From Sulfitobacter sp. F26169L (GTDB taxonomy: Bacteria > Pseudomonadota > Alphaproteobacteria > Rhodobacterales > Rhodobacteraceae), in the NCBI RefSeq assembly GCF_026410285.1, contig NZ_JAPMLP010000002.1:7501-71500 (forward strand): DNA of 64,000 nucleotides, written 5' to 3'. The notes under the pieces were generated by a model, which was given only the letters and a program-made list of their open reading frames with translations, searched no databases and had not been told where the DNA came from. Position 1 is the first letter of the stretch, and each line of letters begins with the position of its first letter. A program made the position numbers and the translations under genes. Shown piece by piece: positions 55,486-64,000 of this stretch.

Positions 55486-56297
55486 TGCGCTGCGCTGCTT
55501 TTGCAGCGATTGCGCTGGTTTGGGCGCAAAGCGCGCAGGCGGCTGCCTGCCGTGAAGAGAATTACGAGAGTGTCGAATACGTTATTTGCGACGTCGACCT
55601 GACGCAGGACATGCTGCGGCTGTTTCTCTATGATCAAAGCGGCACACGTCCTTACGGCTATTTTACTACGTTGAACACAGCGCTTGAGGAACAGGGATTT
55701 GCCCTTGGCTTTGCCATGAATGCAGGCATGTATCACGAAGATCGCGCGCCCGTGGGGCTGTACATCGAAGACGGCAAGATGTCTCAGGACGTGATTACCA
55801 GTGCAGGTCCGGGCAACTTTGGCCTGCTGCCGAACGGCGTATTGTGCCTGCGTGACAGGCGCGCCGATGTCATTGAAACACTGCGATATGTCGAACAGCA
55901 GCCCGATTGTAACAGCGCCACGCAATCCGGCCCGATGCTGGTGATTGACGGCGAGTTGCACCCCCGGTTTCTTCGCGATTCCACTTCGCGCTACATTCGC
56001 AACGGTGTCGGCACTAGCGATGACGGGCGGGTCGCGTCATTTGTGATTTCCAACAATCCGGTGACCTTTCACACCTTCGCCAGCTTTTTTCGGGATCATC
56101 TTGGTCTGAATAATGCCTTGTATTTTGACGGCAATGTCTCCCGTCTGCGTGCGCCCGACCTCGGGCGCGATGATATCGGATTTGGCGCGCTCGGCCCTAT
56201 TGTCGGTGTTGTCGAGGGGCAAATCCCGCCGCCGGAACCTGTGGACGAGACGGTTCCAACGCCAAAAGCAGCCCCTGTTTCGGACGACGACGAATAA
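55485..56297 (+). CDS. Phosphodiester glycosidase family protein, secreted
   Basis: A 270-residue protein with a signal peptide ([19 protein letters not shown]) and a domain of the NAGPA/phosphodiester glycosidase family. Characteristic stretches are GFAMNAGMYHEDRAPVGLYI, SGPMLVIDGELHP and NALYFDGNVSRLRAP with the conserved Asp. The C-terminus has a Pro/Glu tail. The start overlaps the rbfA stop (TGATG). The natural substrate is not known; bacterial members act on cell-wall or exopolysaccharide phosphodiesters in some cases. Confidence 0.85.
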   Translation: MRCAAFAAIALVWAQSAQAAACREENYESVEYVICDVDLTQDMLRLFLYDQSGTRPYGYFTTLNTALEEQGFALGFAMNAGMYHEDRAPVGLYIEDGKMSQDVITSAGPGNFGLLPNGVLCLRDRRADVIETLRYVEQQPDCNSATQSGPMLVIDGELHPRFLRDSTSRYIRNGVGTSDDGRVASFVISNNPVTFHTFASFFRDHLGLNNALYFDGNVSRLRAPDLGRDDIGFGALGPIVGVVEGQIPPPEPVDETVPTPKAAPVSDDDE

Positions 56298-56381
56298 GCG
56301 ACCCCCGTTGCGCCCGTGCGCACAATCTGCAAAACGGCGCGCAAGCATACCGCAATTCCAAAATTACGCTAAGGACAGCAC

Positions 56382-57293
56382 ATGGCACGCAAACGCAAAG
56401 GGCGCGATATTTCCGGCTGGGTCGTGATCGACAAACCCGCTGGGCCTACCTCTACCGCAGTTGTCAACAAAGTGCGTTGGGCGTTCGATGCGCGCAAGGC
56501 TGGGCATGCAGGCACGTTGGACCCTGATGCAACAGGCGTTCTGGCTATTGCCTTGGGCGAAGCGACCAAAACCGTGCCATTTATTACCGACGCACTGAAA
56601 GCATATGTCTTCACCGTCCGGCTTGGCGTTGCCACCAACACCGACGATGCAGAGGGCCAGGTTATTGCCACAACCGATCTGCGCCCCGACGATGCCACAA
56701 TCAAGGAAGCGCTGAATGCATTTGTGGGGGATATCGAACAGGTGCCGCCGCAATTCTCTGCCGTAAAGATAGACGGGGAGCGCGCATACAAGCGCGCCCG
56801 TGACGGGGAAACGATGGAAATCGCAGCGCGGCCGCTTTATGTAGATAGCCTTATTATGCTTGAGCGGCCCGATGCAGATCACGTCACGCTGGAGATGGTC
56901 TGCGGCAAAGGGGGCTACGTGCGCTCTATCGCGCGGGATCTGGGCGAAACCCTGGGCTGCAAAGGCCACGTGCGTGAATTGCGCCGCACATGGTCAGGCC
57001 CGTTTGACGTAGATAACGCCATCACGCTGGCGCAGATTGAGGAAATGGCAAAAACGCCGGAACTTGACGCTTATCTTGGTCCGCTGGAAATGGGCCTGCA
57101 AGAATTACCCGAGGTTACCGCCAGCGGTGAAGGGGCTGTCCGGCTGCGCAACGGCAACCCCGGAATGGTTTTTGCAAACGATGTGGAATACGGCGATGAA
57201 TGCTGGGCCTCGCACGAGGGATCGGCCATCGCCGTGGGCATTTTCAAGGCAGGCGAATTGCATCCCTCCCGCGTCTTTAACAAGCCGGAATAG
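56382..57293 (+). CDS. truB: tRNA pseudouridine(55) synthase TruB
   Basis: A 303-residue enzyme that makes pseudouridine 55 in the T arm of tRNAs. The catalytic aspartate is Asp47 in [12 protein letters not shown]; other landmarks are [13 protein letters not shown] at the N-terminus and [16 protein letters not shown] near 180. The C-terminal PUA-like part ends at residue 303. rbfA and truB are close neighbours in many bacteria. Confidence 0.96.
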   Translation: MARKRKGRDISGWVVIDKPAGPTSTAVVNKVRWAFDARKAGHAGTLDPDATGVLAIALGEATKTVPFITDALKAYVFTVRLGVATNTDDAEGQVIATTDLRPDDATIKEALNAFVGDIEQVPPQFSAVKIDGERAYKRARDGETMEIAARPLYVDSLIMLERPDADHVTLEMVCGKGGYVRSIARDLGETLGCKGHVRELRRTWSGPFDVDNAITLAQIEEMAKTPELDAYLGPLEMGLQELPEVTASGEGAVRLRNGNPGMVFANDVEYGDECWASHEGSAIAVGIFKAGELHPSRVFNKPE

Positions 57294-57309
57294 CGCGCGG
57301 ATCACGCAC

Positions 57310-57816
57310 ATGATTACCCGCACACATATTAAAGGCGACGCGCCCTCCACGGCTGTTTATTCCGATTGCGAGCGGTACCGTTATAGTCTGACTCGCGTCT
57401 GGGACGAAGACGCGCCGCGGGTCGCTTTTGTCATGCTGAACCCGTCAACAGCAACGGAAATCCAGAATGATCCGACGATCGAGCGATGCGAACAACGCGC
57501 GCGGCGGTTGGGGTTTGGCGGGTTTCGGGCGGTCAACATCTTTGGCCTGCGCGCGACCGATCCGCGCGATATGCGCGCCGCAGAGGACCCCGAAGGCGCT
57601 GATAATATGCAAGCTCTTGAAGAAGCCACGAAATGGGCGAACACCGTTATTGCGGCGTGGGGTGTACACGGCGCCCATCGCAATCAGGGGCCAGAGGTGG
57701 CGGCCCGTTTGCGCGCCGCAGGGTACCCGCTGTTCCATCTGGGACTGACAAAAGCAGGGCATCCGCGCCATCCGCTCTACCTGCCCTATAGCGCGCAACC
57801 TGTACTTTGGTCATAG
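57310..57816 (+). CDS. DUF1643 family protein
   Basis: A 168-residue protein of the DUF1643 family. The signature AFVMLNPSTATEIQNDPTIE and the following RCEQRARRLGFGGFRAVNIF are clear. Function is unknown. ATG at 57310 lies 16 bases after the truB stop, so it is probably co-transcribed with truB; the longer open frame upstream lies inside truB. Confidence 0.86.
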   Translation: MITRTHIKGDAPSTAVYSDCERYRYSLTRVWDEDAPRVAFVMLNPSTATEIQNDPTIERCEQRARRLGFGGFRAVNIFGLRATDPRDMRAAEDPEGADNMQALEEATKWANTVIAAWGVHGAHRNQGPEVAARLRAAGYPLFHLGLTKAGHPRHPLYLPYSAQPVLWS

Positions 57817-57931
57817 ACCGGATGGCACTTACGGCGCGTTAACCTTGTGTCACGTACAGTTTTGACGATTCGGGGAAAATCTGTGTTTATGACGTATAGA
57901 CGGGCGCCAAAGTAATAGTGGAACAATCAAG

Positions 57932-59008
57932 ATGTTATGGCTGGCAGGATTAATGGGACTTATGGCCGTGGGTGCGGTGGCTTTCGTCGATCCGCAAACC
58001 GTCGCGAATGACGATGAGGATTATATTGATCCGGCGGCGCCGCCACCCACCCCCGACCCAGCCGAAAGCAATATCGTTGCAAGCGCATCACCGCCCCCCG
58101 AAGACAATTTCGATACTGAATATGACCCGCGCGGCGGTGATGACGCTGCCCTACTCCCGCCTCTCGATCCATCCGGTGATGACGCGGTCACGCTAGCCGA
58201 GGGTTCGGACGGGGATGATAACATTACCGGGGATGACGGAAACGATCGGTTGCGCGGAAACGGCGGGGCCGACGCCCTGAACGGCGGTGCGGGCAATGAT
58301 GAACTGCGCGGCGATGCCGGTGAAGACACCCTCGCCGGGGACGAGGGACGCGATACATTGCATGGCCACGATGGCGGCGACCTTATGCACGGCGGCGCGG
58401 ATGACGACATCCTGTTTGGTCACAACGCCGATGATACGCTTTTTGGTGATGCAGGCGCGGATGCACTTCAAGGCTCGGCAGGGAATGATGTTCTGGATGG
58501 CGGGGCCGACGATGATACCCTGCACGGCGGTCTGGATAACGACACCCTGACCGGCGGCGCGGGCGCTGACGTATTGTTTGGCGGCTGGGGGAACGATGTG
58601 TTGAACGGTCTGATGCGCAACGCCGCAGGCGGTGATGACGACAGCGCCGATTTTCTCAATGGCGGTGGCGGTGATGATAGTATCCTTGCCGGTGCCGGTG
58701 ATGTGGTCACGTCAGGCGAAGGATCTGACGAAATCGCTCTCGGCGACTGGCTGTCAGGAGGAGAAGCGGTTCAAATCATGGATTACGCAGTCGCCGAGGA
58801 CAGCATTGTTCTGGTCTGGGACGACACCGCCGAAAATGGCGCAGAACCTTTGATAACCCTATCCGCTGATCCGGACATGGAAAACCAAACACTGGTAAGG
58901 ATGAACGGTGAAATCATTGCAGTCGTAAACGGCACGAATCTGGAACCTGACGACGTCGCCTTGATACCGCTAAGCACCGCCGCACTGTTTGGTCTGGCGA
59001 CAGCATAA
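57932..59008 (+). CDS. RTX-type calcium-binding protein
   Basis: A 358-residue acidic protein with an N-terminal hydrophobic segment ([20 protein letters not shown]), a Pro/Asp-rich linker (about 25-85), roughly fifteen nonapeptide repeats of the RTX kind ([27 protein letters not shown] and similar; residues about 90-260) and a C-terminal beta-rich part. RTX repeats bind calcium and fold outside the cell. No type I secretion genes are adjacent. The repeats are imperfect at DNA level and are not a CRISPR array. The function beyond calcium binding is unknown. Confidence 0.87.
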   Translation: MLWLAGLMGLMAVGAVAFVDPQTVANDDEDYIDPAAPPPTPDPAESNIVASASPPPEDNFDTEYDPRGGDDAALLPPLDPSGDDAVTLAEGSDGDDNITGDDGNDRLRGNGGADALNGGAGNDELRGDAGEDTLAGDEGRDTLHGHDGGDLMHGGADDDILFGHNADDTLFGDAGADALQGSAGNDVLDGGADDDTLHGGLDNDTLTGGAGADVLFGGWGNDVLNGLMRNAAGGDDDSADFLNGGGGDDSILAGAGDVVTSGEGSDEIALGDWLSGGEAVQIMDYAVAEDSIVLVWDDTAENGAEPLITLSADPDMENQTLVRMNGEIIAVVNGTNLEPDDVALIPLSTAALFGLATA

Positions 59009-59169
59009 CCCTCCTTAAACGCAGGTGGAAACAGCATTACGCAATAACCCTTTGCTAATCGCTGCGATCCCGCCTATACGCCGACATCGCTTGCGATTCC
59101 TCCATGGGCCTGTGCTGGACGACATCCCGGCCTGTGCCATCCCTTTAACCTTTTTACAAGGAGACCCCG

Positions 59170-59439
59170 ATGTCGATTACCAAAGAAGAAAAAACACGTG
59201 TAATGAAAGAATTCGGCGCCAAAGAAGGCGATACCGGTTCCCCTGAAGTACAGGTTGCTGTGCTCAGCTCGCGGATTGCGACGCTGACAGAGCACTTCAA
59301 AACACACAAAAAAGACAACCATGGCCGTCGTGGTCTGTTGAAAATGGTCGCAACACGCCGGAAGCTTCTGGACTACGTTAAGTCCAAAGACGAAGCACGC
59401 TATCAGGACTTGATCAAACGTCTGGGCCTGCGCCGCTAA
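59170..59439 (+). CDS. rpsO: 30S ribosomal protein S15
   Basis: An 89-residue primary rRNA-binding protein of the small subunit, full length, with [20 protein letters not shown] and [20 protein letters not shown]. The start follows AAGGAGACCCCG. In many bacteria it lies directly before pnp; here about 4 kb separates them. It is followed by a strong terminator. Confidence 0.97.
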   Translation: MSITKEEKTRVMKEFGAKEGDTGSPEVQVAVLSSRIATLTEHFKTHKKDNHGRRGLLKMVATRRKLLDYVKSKDEARYQDLIKRLGLRR

Positions 59440-59509
59440 GCGCAAGTTCTGTCAAGAAAGTTTTCAGGAAAGTCCGGCTAGCTGCAATAGCCTGCTGCGT
59501 TCTCCAATG

Positions 59510-59547
59510 AAACCGCGCCGTTTTTATAGAACGGCGCGGTTTTTTTC
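59510..59547 (+). terminator. Intrinsic terminator downstream of rpsO
   Basis: AACCGCGCCGT at 59511-59521 pairs with ACGGCGCGGTT at 59531-59541 around a 9-base loop, followed by a T tract of five or more. It lies about 70 bases after the rpsO stop. Confidence 0.9.
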
Positions 59548-59671
59548 ATTTTCACGACATTTGGCTTCACAAGGGGTTTTTATTCAAAATGTTGGCACCT
59601 TAGGCTAAATCTTCACCTTTTCACCAAAACAATTCATAGCACAGGGAACTCCAACAAACTGGAGGGAACCA

Positions 59672-60668
59672 ATGAGGCCACTATTTATTGTCGGCGCACT
59701 ATTCGCGACGGTGCTCACAGTCTATTCCGCGCTTTGATACAAATCAGAAGACATTGAAGCCGATATAACTGAGCGATTCACTAATGACCCGGAAAAAGCA
59801 ATCGCCGAAAGTGTTAACATCGGTGTGGATGCTCGCCAAATACCGCTAAGCGGTGTTGTCGGTGTTTAAGCAACTGAAACCGAGTATCTTGACGTTGCAG
59901 ATACAACATATGGCGCACTGCAGCCAATTGACGGGCTGACGTTGCTGTCGGGCAATTCCATTTTTTAACGCCGTTAAATCCGTTTCCCGCATTACACTGT
60001 CGGGCGCTGTTCTGTCAGAAGCACAGCACGAGGCATGGCTTGCCGCTACGGAAAACAGGGCAGAAGGCGAGGTTGTCGACGCGATGAAGGAAACACCCGA
60101 CAGCTTTACGTTATCGGGTGCGGCAACCGGCAATGTCGATGAACGCTGCCAAACGCAGACCTTCTCCGGTCGGATCAAGAACCTGACAACAAGAATTGGT
60201 GAGCGTGACGCAACCCTTACCAATCTGCAAAAAACCGCGACCGCATCACCGCGCACAGGTGAGCCGGTTACATCCGCGCAAGTCGCTGAAAGCTGTGGCG
60301 CGCAGGCTGGCAAGATTCCGGAAAATGCGCAGATCAACTTTTCAAGTGGTACAGCGCGGATCAAACGCGGCTCTGTCGAGACGATGGAACATCTGACAGG
60401 CATTGCGCTGGCCTGCGCCGATAGCGGTCTTGCAGTAGCGATTGGCGGGCATACGGCCAGCCAGGGTTCTGACGAAGACAACCAGATGCTCAGCGAAGGC
60501 CGCGCCCTGGCCGTTGCCGATTTCATGGAGGAGCGGGGCGTGCCGAAATCAGCGCTTAATCCTGTCGGATTTGGCGAAGCGCAACCTGTTGGTGACAACT
60601 CAACCGCCGCAGGGCGCGCGCAAAGCCGCCGGATATCCTTTGAGCGGAATGCACGCTGGGGCGCGTGA
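59672..60668 (+). pseudogene. Decayed BON/OmpA-family outer membrane-type gene
   Basis: From ATG at 59672 (after TGGAGGGAAC) the frame encodes a hydrophobic start (MRPLFIVGALFATVLTV) and a BON-like stretch (SEDIEADITERFTNDP), but it has a TGA at 59735 and a TAA at 59867. At a run of six T at 59961-59966 the reading frame shifts by one; five T would restore it. The shifted frame then runs open to 60668, with a second BON-like part (ITLSGAVLSEAQHEAWLAA) and a complete OmpA C-terminal domain (INFSSGTARIKRGS to SRRISFERN). Three separate lesions argue for a real pseudogene rather than a sequencing slip. The intact family in roseobacters is longer, so internal loss is also possible. Confidence 0.83.
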
Positions 60669-60731
60669 CAAATGGCAGAACCAAGCGAAGGTTTTGGCCA
60701 AAGCCTGACACCTGTTAAGCTATCCACACCG

Positions 60732-60758
60732 GAGCAGACTGCAACGCCTGCTCTTTTT
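60732..60758 (+). terminator. Intrinsic terminator after the OmpA pseudogene
   Basis: GAGCAG at 60732-60737 pairs with CTGCTC at 60748-60753, followed by TTTTT. It separates the pseudogene from the amidinotransferase gene. Confidence 0.7.
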
Positions 60759-60819
60759 CTTTGCGCCGCCTGACTTTTCCGCCTAAGCCTTGCCTGAATT
60801 ATTTTACGGAGGCGACCCC

Positions 60820-61935
60820 ATGTCCAAAACAATCGTCAACAGCTGGAACGAGTGGGATCCGCTCAAGCATGTTATCGTTGGCCGCGCCGATGATTGCCAT
60901 ATTCCGCCAGAAGAACCCGCGCTGGATGCGAAGGTGCCCGAAGACAGCGATATGCGTGGCCAATGGGGCCGCCGCCCACAGGAAACAATTGATCGCGCGA
61001 ACGAGTTGCTCGATAATTTTGCTTCCATGCTGGAAAAACGTGGCGTCCGCGTGGATCGCCCCACCAGCATTGATCACTCCAAGCCTGTCACGACACCGGA
61101 TTTCCACACGGAATCGCAGTTCGGCTGCATGCCCCCGCGTGATGTTCTGTTGACCGTTGGCAGCGAGATGCTGGAAGCAACGATGTCTTATCGCTGTCGC
61201 TGGTTCGAATATCTAAATTACCGCCCCTTGATGCAGAAGTATTTTGACGAAGACCCCAACTTTCGCCATGAGAGCGCGCCCAAGCCGCGCCTGACGGATG
61301 CAGATTATCACCCCGACTATCTGAGCGACAAAATCGGTGACGCCAAGCGCCTTGAATGGGCAGCCAAAAAATTCTTTGTCACCACCGAAGAAGAGCCTCT
61401 GTTTGATGCCGCCGATGTTTTGCGCTTTGGCAAGGATCTTGTTGTGCAGCACGGCTTTACAACAAATCTCAAAGGTATCGAGTGGCTGCGCCGTCACTTC
61501 CCCGACCACCGCGTACACACAGTCAACTTTCCCGGTGATCCCTACCCCATCCACATCGACGCGACCTTCACGCCGTTGCGCCCGGGATTGATCCTGAACA
61601 ATCCGCACCGCCGCCTGCCTGAAGAGCAGCGCAAGATGTATAACGATAACGATTGGGAAATTGTCGATGCCGCAAGCCCGGCCCACAACACACCACCGCC
61701 ATTGTGCTATTCCTCAACATGGCTGAGCATGAATGTGCTGGTGCTGGACCCCAAAACCGTCTGCGTCGAGAAGTCCGAGGTTAATCAGGCCGAGCAGATG
61801 GACAAGCTGGGCATGGAGGTGGTCGAAGTCGAGCTCCGTGATGCCTACGCCTTTGGCGGCGGATTGCACTGCTGCACGGCGGATGTGTACCGAGAGGGCA
61901 AATGCGAGGATTACTTCCCGAGCCTGAGCAAGTAA
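60820..61935 (+). CDS. Glycine amidinotransferase-like enzyme
   Basis: A 371-residue member of the amidinotransferase family, strongly resembling glycine amidinotransferase (AGAT), which moves an amidino group from arginine to glycine to give guanidinoacetate. The catalytic set is present: Asp196 in EPLFDAAD, His245 in YPIHIDATF and nucleophile Cys351 in GGGLHCCTADV. WLSMNVLVLD matches the vertebrate enzyme nearly word for word. The start follows CGGAGG. A small unknown gene follows 52 bases later. The true acceptor could be another amine; related bacterial enzymes act on inosamine phosphates or make natural products. Confidence 0.88.
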   Translation: MSKTIVNSWNEWDPLKHVIVGRADDCHIPPEEPALDAKVPEDSDMRGQWGRRPQETIDRANELLDNFASMLEKRGVRVDRPTSIDHSKPVTTPDFHTESQFGCMPPRDVLLTVGSEMLEATMSYRCRWFEYLNYRPLMQKYFDEDPNFRHESAPKPRLTDADYHPDYLSDKIGDAKRLEWAAKKFFVTTEEEPLFDAADVLRFGKDLVVQHGFTTNLKGIEWLRRHFPDHRVHTVNFPGDPYPIHIDATFTPLRPGLILNNPHRRLPEEQRKMYNDNDWEIVDAASPAHNTPPPLCYSSTWLSMNVLVLDPKTVCVEKSEVNQAEQMDKLGMEVVEVELRDAYAFGGGLHCCTADVYREGKCEDYFPSLSK

Positions 61936-61987
61936 GAAAATCTGAAGCGCAGTGATGGCGTGAACTCTTATCCCAAAGGACCATGCC

Positions 61988-62401
61988 ATGACTGACACCC
62001 CCGACGTCGCCCAACTTCTCGCCAATGCCCAAGCCGTGGCTGATAACCCGGACGCCGATGTAGCGGAAATCGAGACGATGGTGGTCGAGACCGTTTCGGC
62101 CTTCGAGGCGCGCCTGCAACACCACTTTGCCCGCGGCCCGTTTTTTGTGAAACTTCGCAACAAACTGGCGGCGGACGGGCGTACCGACCTCGCCCAGACT
62201 GTCTACCACTACTACCTCGCGGCGAATGTGCTGAAACACGGCGGCGGCAAGAGCCTGCGAGAGCTGGAAAAGATCGAGCCCGCCCCGTTCACATTACAGG
62301 ATGAAGAGGGCAAGGCGTTGGTTGATGTAACAGCAGATAAGTTCTTGGGTGGGCTGGTCGAAGTGCTGAGCGATGCGCACGAAGCTCTGAATATGTCGTG
62401 A
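61988..62401 (+). CDS. Small protein of unknown function, downstream of the amidinotransferase
   Basis: A 137-residue soluble, mostly helical and acidic protein without signal peptide or membrane segment. I do not recognise a family. Conserved-looking features are RLQHHFARGPFFVKLRNKLA and the aromatic VYHYYLAANVL. The start has AAAGGACC upstream, and the 52-base gap after the amidinotransferase suggests co-transcription and a related role. It converges with mscS. Confidence 0.7.
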   Translation: MTDTPDVAQLLANAQAVADNPDADVAEIETMVVETVSAFEARLQHHFARGPFFVKLRNKLAADGRTDLAQTVYHYYLAANVLKHGGGKSLRELEKIEPAPFTLQDEEGKALVDVTADKFLGGLVEVLSDAHEALNMS

Positions 62402-62437
62402 ACAGCTAACCGAAGAAGTCGCGCTCTAGCTCTTCTT

Positions 62438-63409
62438 TCAGTCAGATACCGATTTCTTTTCCCTAGCGCTCTCGCGGTCTTTTTCGCGGGCCGGCCTTGG
62501 CACTTCGCCCTGGCCTGCAGGCCAACCTTCGCGTTGTTTCGCACGATCACCGTCGACTTCTTCGGTCTGGTCATGGAACAGGTGAACCTGCGTTGGATAC
62601 GGCATATCGATGCCTTCTTGATCCAAGGCTTTGTACACCTCTTGCAGCACGCGCCCGAATGTATGGATCTGGCTTGCACGATCCGATTTGGTCCACCAGC
62701 GCAAGCGGACGACATTCGCAAAATCACCGAGTTCGACAGGAATGGTCTCCGGGGCTGGATCACCTATCACCCCCTCGACGCCCGCACAGGCCTCCTCCAT
62801 AATCTTGCGTGCTGCGTCCCAGTCATCGTTACAGCCGATGCCGATATCGTATTGCGAACGACGCACATCAAACGCTGTGTTCACAACGACGCTGTCTGTG
62901 TAGATATCCGAGTTGGGTATGACGACACGGCGCCCATCGTATGTTTTTATTAGCGTTGCACGGGTTTCAATCTTTTCCACCGTTCCCTCGTGCCCGCCAG
63001 ACACGATCTGATCACCCACTTCAAATGGCTGGCGCAAAAGAATCAGAACACCGGCAAGCATGTTTTGCAGAATATCCTTGAAGGCAAAACCTATTGCAAC
63101 GGAACTGATGCCCAGGCCGGATATCAAATCACCGGGCGAAATCGTCGGGGCTACAATCGTAACTGCCAGCATGATACCGATGATTGTAACTGTCCAACGT
63201 ACCAGCGATCCGCCGACATCACCCAAACTGCCACGGCCCCGTGATTTGGCGCTGCGCCGGATCAATGCTCCGATGCCTTTGGCCAAAAACCAGAAGATTA
63301 TAACGACGACGACTGCCACCGCGAAGTTGGGTAACAGTTTGAACAAACCGTCTAACCACGTGTCAATTTTGTCGAATATAAGCCCGGGGTTTGCGTCGAC
63401 TTCTTCCAT
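62438..63409 (-). CDS. Small-conductance mechanosensitive channel, MscS family
   Basis: A 323-residue inner-membrane channel that opens under membrane tension to release solutes in osmotic downshock. It has about three N-terminal helices (VAVVVVIIFWFLAKGIGAL and following), the pore-lining helix SVAIGFAFKDILQNMLAGVLIL, the beta domain (GDQIVSGGHEGTVEKIETRATLIKT region) and an alpha/beta C-terminal part. An unusually basic, charged tail (about residues 290-323, EKDRESAREKKSVSD) is added. It faces pnp divergently. Confidence 0.92.
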   Translation of the reverse strand: MEEVDANPGLIFDKIDTWLDGLFKLLPNFAVAVVVVIIFWFLAKGIGALIRRSAKSRGRGSLGDVGGSLVRWTVTIIGIMLAVTIVAPTISPGDLISGLGISSVAIGFAFKDILQNMLAGVLILLRQPFEVGDQIVSGGHEGTVEKIETRATLIKTYDGRRVVIPNSDIYTDSVVVNTAFDVRRSQYDIGIGCNDDWDAARKIMEEACAGVEGVIGDPAPETIPVELGDFANVVRLRWWTKSDRASQIHTFGRVLQEVYKALDQEGIDMPYPTQVHLFHDQTEEVDGDRAKQREGWPAGQGEVPRPAREKDRESAREKKSVSD

Positions 63410-63627
63410 CGGGATTCCTTGTAAAATTTTGGAACCAACCCGTCAAAACAGTGATTGGTTCCGCGATTGCCTATGTCTTGTGCATTCCCTTCCCATCTCC
63501 GCTCACTTCCTGTACACGCCGATCATCGATGCGCCTGCATTCGGACCCTGATGCAAGCGTTACAAAACAGGGGTCAGAGGGAATACGCCCTCTATGCAAT
63601 GGCTAATGAGCCAACAAGGAAACGATG

Positions 63628-64000
63628 ATGTTTAACGAAGTTAAGAAATCCATGCAGTGGGGCGAAGAAACGCTGACACTGGAAACAGGGAAAGTTGCGC
63701 GCCAAGCCGACGGTTCCGTCATCGCCACATACGGCGAGACATCCGTGATGGCGAACGTAACGTTCGCACGCAAGCAAAAGCCCGGTCAGGACTTTTTCCC
63801 GCTGACTGTCCACTACAACGAGAAATATTACGCTGCGGGTAAAATCCCCGGTGGTTTTTTCAAGCGCGAAGCACGCCCCACCGAAAAAGAAACACTGACA
63901 AGCCGTCTGATTGACCGTCCGATCCGTCCGCTGTTCGTTCCCGGCTTCAAGAACGAAGTTCTGGTGATGTGTACTGTTCTGAGCCACGATCTGGTGAACG
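63628..64000 (+). CDS. pnp: Polyribonucleotide nucleotidyltransferase (partial, continues off window)
   Basis: The first 124 codons of PNPase, the 3'-to-5' phosphorolytic exoribonuclease of the RNA degradosome. The N-terminal RNase PH domain shows [40 protein letters not shown] and [15 protein letters not shown] at 63628 (MFNEVKK) has AAGGAAAC upstream; ATG three bases earlier is also possible. The gene continues past position 64000. Confidence 0.96.
   Translation, partial: MFNEVKKSMQWGEETLTLETGKVARQADGSVIATYGETSVMANVTFARKQKPGQDFFPLTVHYNEKYYAAGKIPGGFFKREARPTEKETLTSRLIDRPIRPLFVPGFKNEVLVMCTVLSHDLVN

Noticed and set aside
58200..58700. Repeated short DNA motifs that might look like a CRISPR or minisatellite array
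   Set aside because: They encode the RTX nonapeptide repeats in one continuous frame; spacing is 27 bases and there are no unique spacers or cas genes.
59735..59737. TGA read as selenocysteine or as programmed read-through in the OmpA-type gene
   Set aside because: A TAA and a frameshift follow in the same gene, so simple decay explains all three lesions.

Overview
The window reads as chromosomal DNA of a marine alphaproteobacterium of the Roseobacter group (Rhodobacteraceae). The support is protein similarity and gene order: an RpoE-ChrR pair beside the five-gene operon known as RSP1087-1091 in Rhodobacter sphaeroides, a LivFGHMK transporter clustered with acyl-CoA ligases, an N-formylglutamate amidohydrolase, a DUF1674 protein, a two-domain ALDH16, and an intergenic repeat that I recall from this family. 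Genes are dense, often overlap by 1-4 bases (ATGA, GTGA, TAATG), and many have clear Shine-Dalgarno sites. I see no prophage, insertion sequence, plasmid origin, rRNA operon or CRISPR array.

Layout. 1-9 kb: truncated msrP, a FAS1 protein, clpB with a heat-shock-type promoter, a small unknown gene, pyrF followed by a candidate small RNA, a Nudix hydrolase, dinB with an added zinc ribbon, N-formylglutamate amidohydrolase, tRNA-Val(GAC) and ribosomal protein L36. 9-21 kb: a YghU-type glutathione transferase, then a long minus-strand block with an orphan two-unit ABC permease, a phenylacetate-CoA-ligase-like enzyme, a VIT-family protein, LivF, LivK, LivM, LivH, LivG and a long-chain acyl-CoA synthetase. 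21-30 kb: a hybrid histidine kinase and response regulator, an M20 hydrolase, a single-subunit formate dehydrogenase, a histidine phosphatase and a glutathione transferase.

29.7-35.8 kb is the photo-oxidative stress module. Five overlapping genes (SDR, DUF3833, MFS, DUF1365, FAD oxidoreductase) diverge from rpoE-chrR, and an RpoE-type promoter lies upstream of rpoE. 35.8-44.7 kb: rmuC-mutL, ureidoglycine aminohydrolase, a LysM protein, and a deoC-ALDH16 pair. 44.7-53.3 kb: a minus-strand housekeeping block with two M16 peptidases, a DUF3035 lipoprotein, lspA, purH, a heparinase-family protein and rsmB.

53.4-64 kb: a DUF1674 protein, dapB, rbfA, a phosphodiester glycosidase, truB, a DUF1643 protein, an RTX-type calcium-binding protein, rpsO, a decayed OmpA/BON gene, a glycine-amidinotransferase-like enzyme with a small partner, MscS and the start of pnp. 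The usual rpsO-pnp neighbourhood is split by about 4 kb of accessory genes.

The points most worth following are the candidate sRNA after pyrF, the two-copy intergenic hairpin element, the rpoE promoter with its co-located operon, the transporter carrying two unrelated CoA ligases, the ALDH16-DERA pair, and the pseudogene with three separate lesions. I did not find a clearly new multi-gene system.
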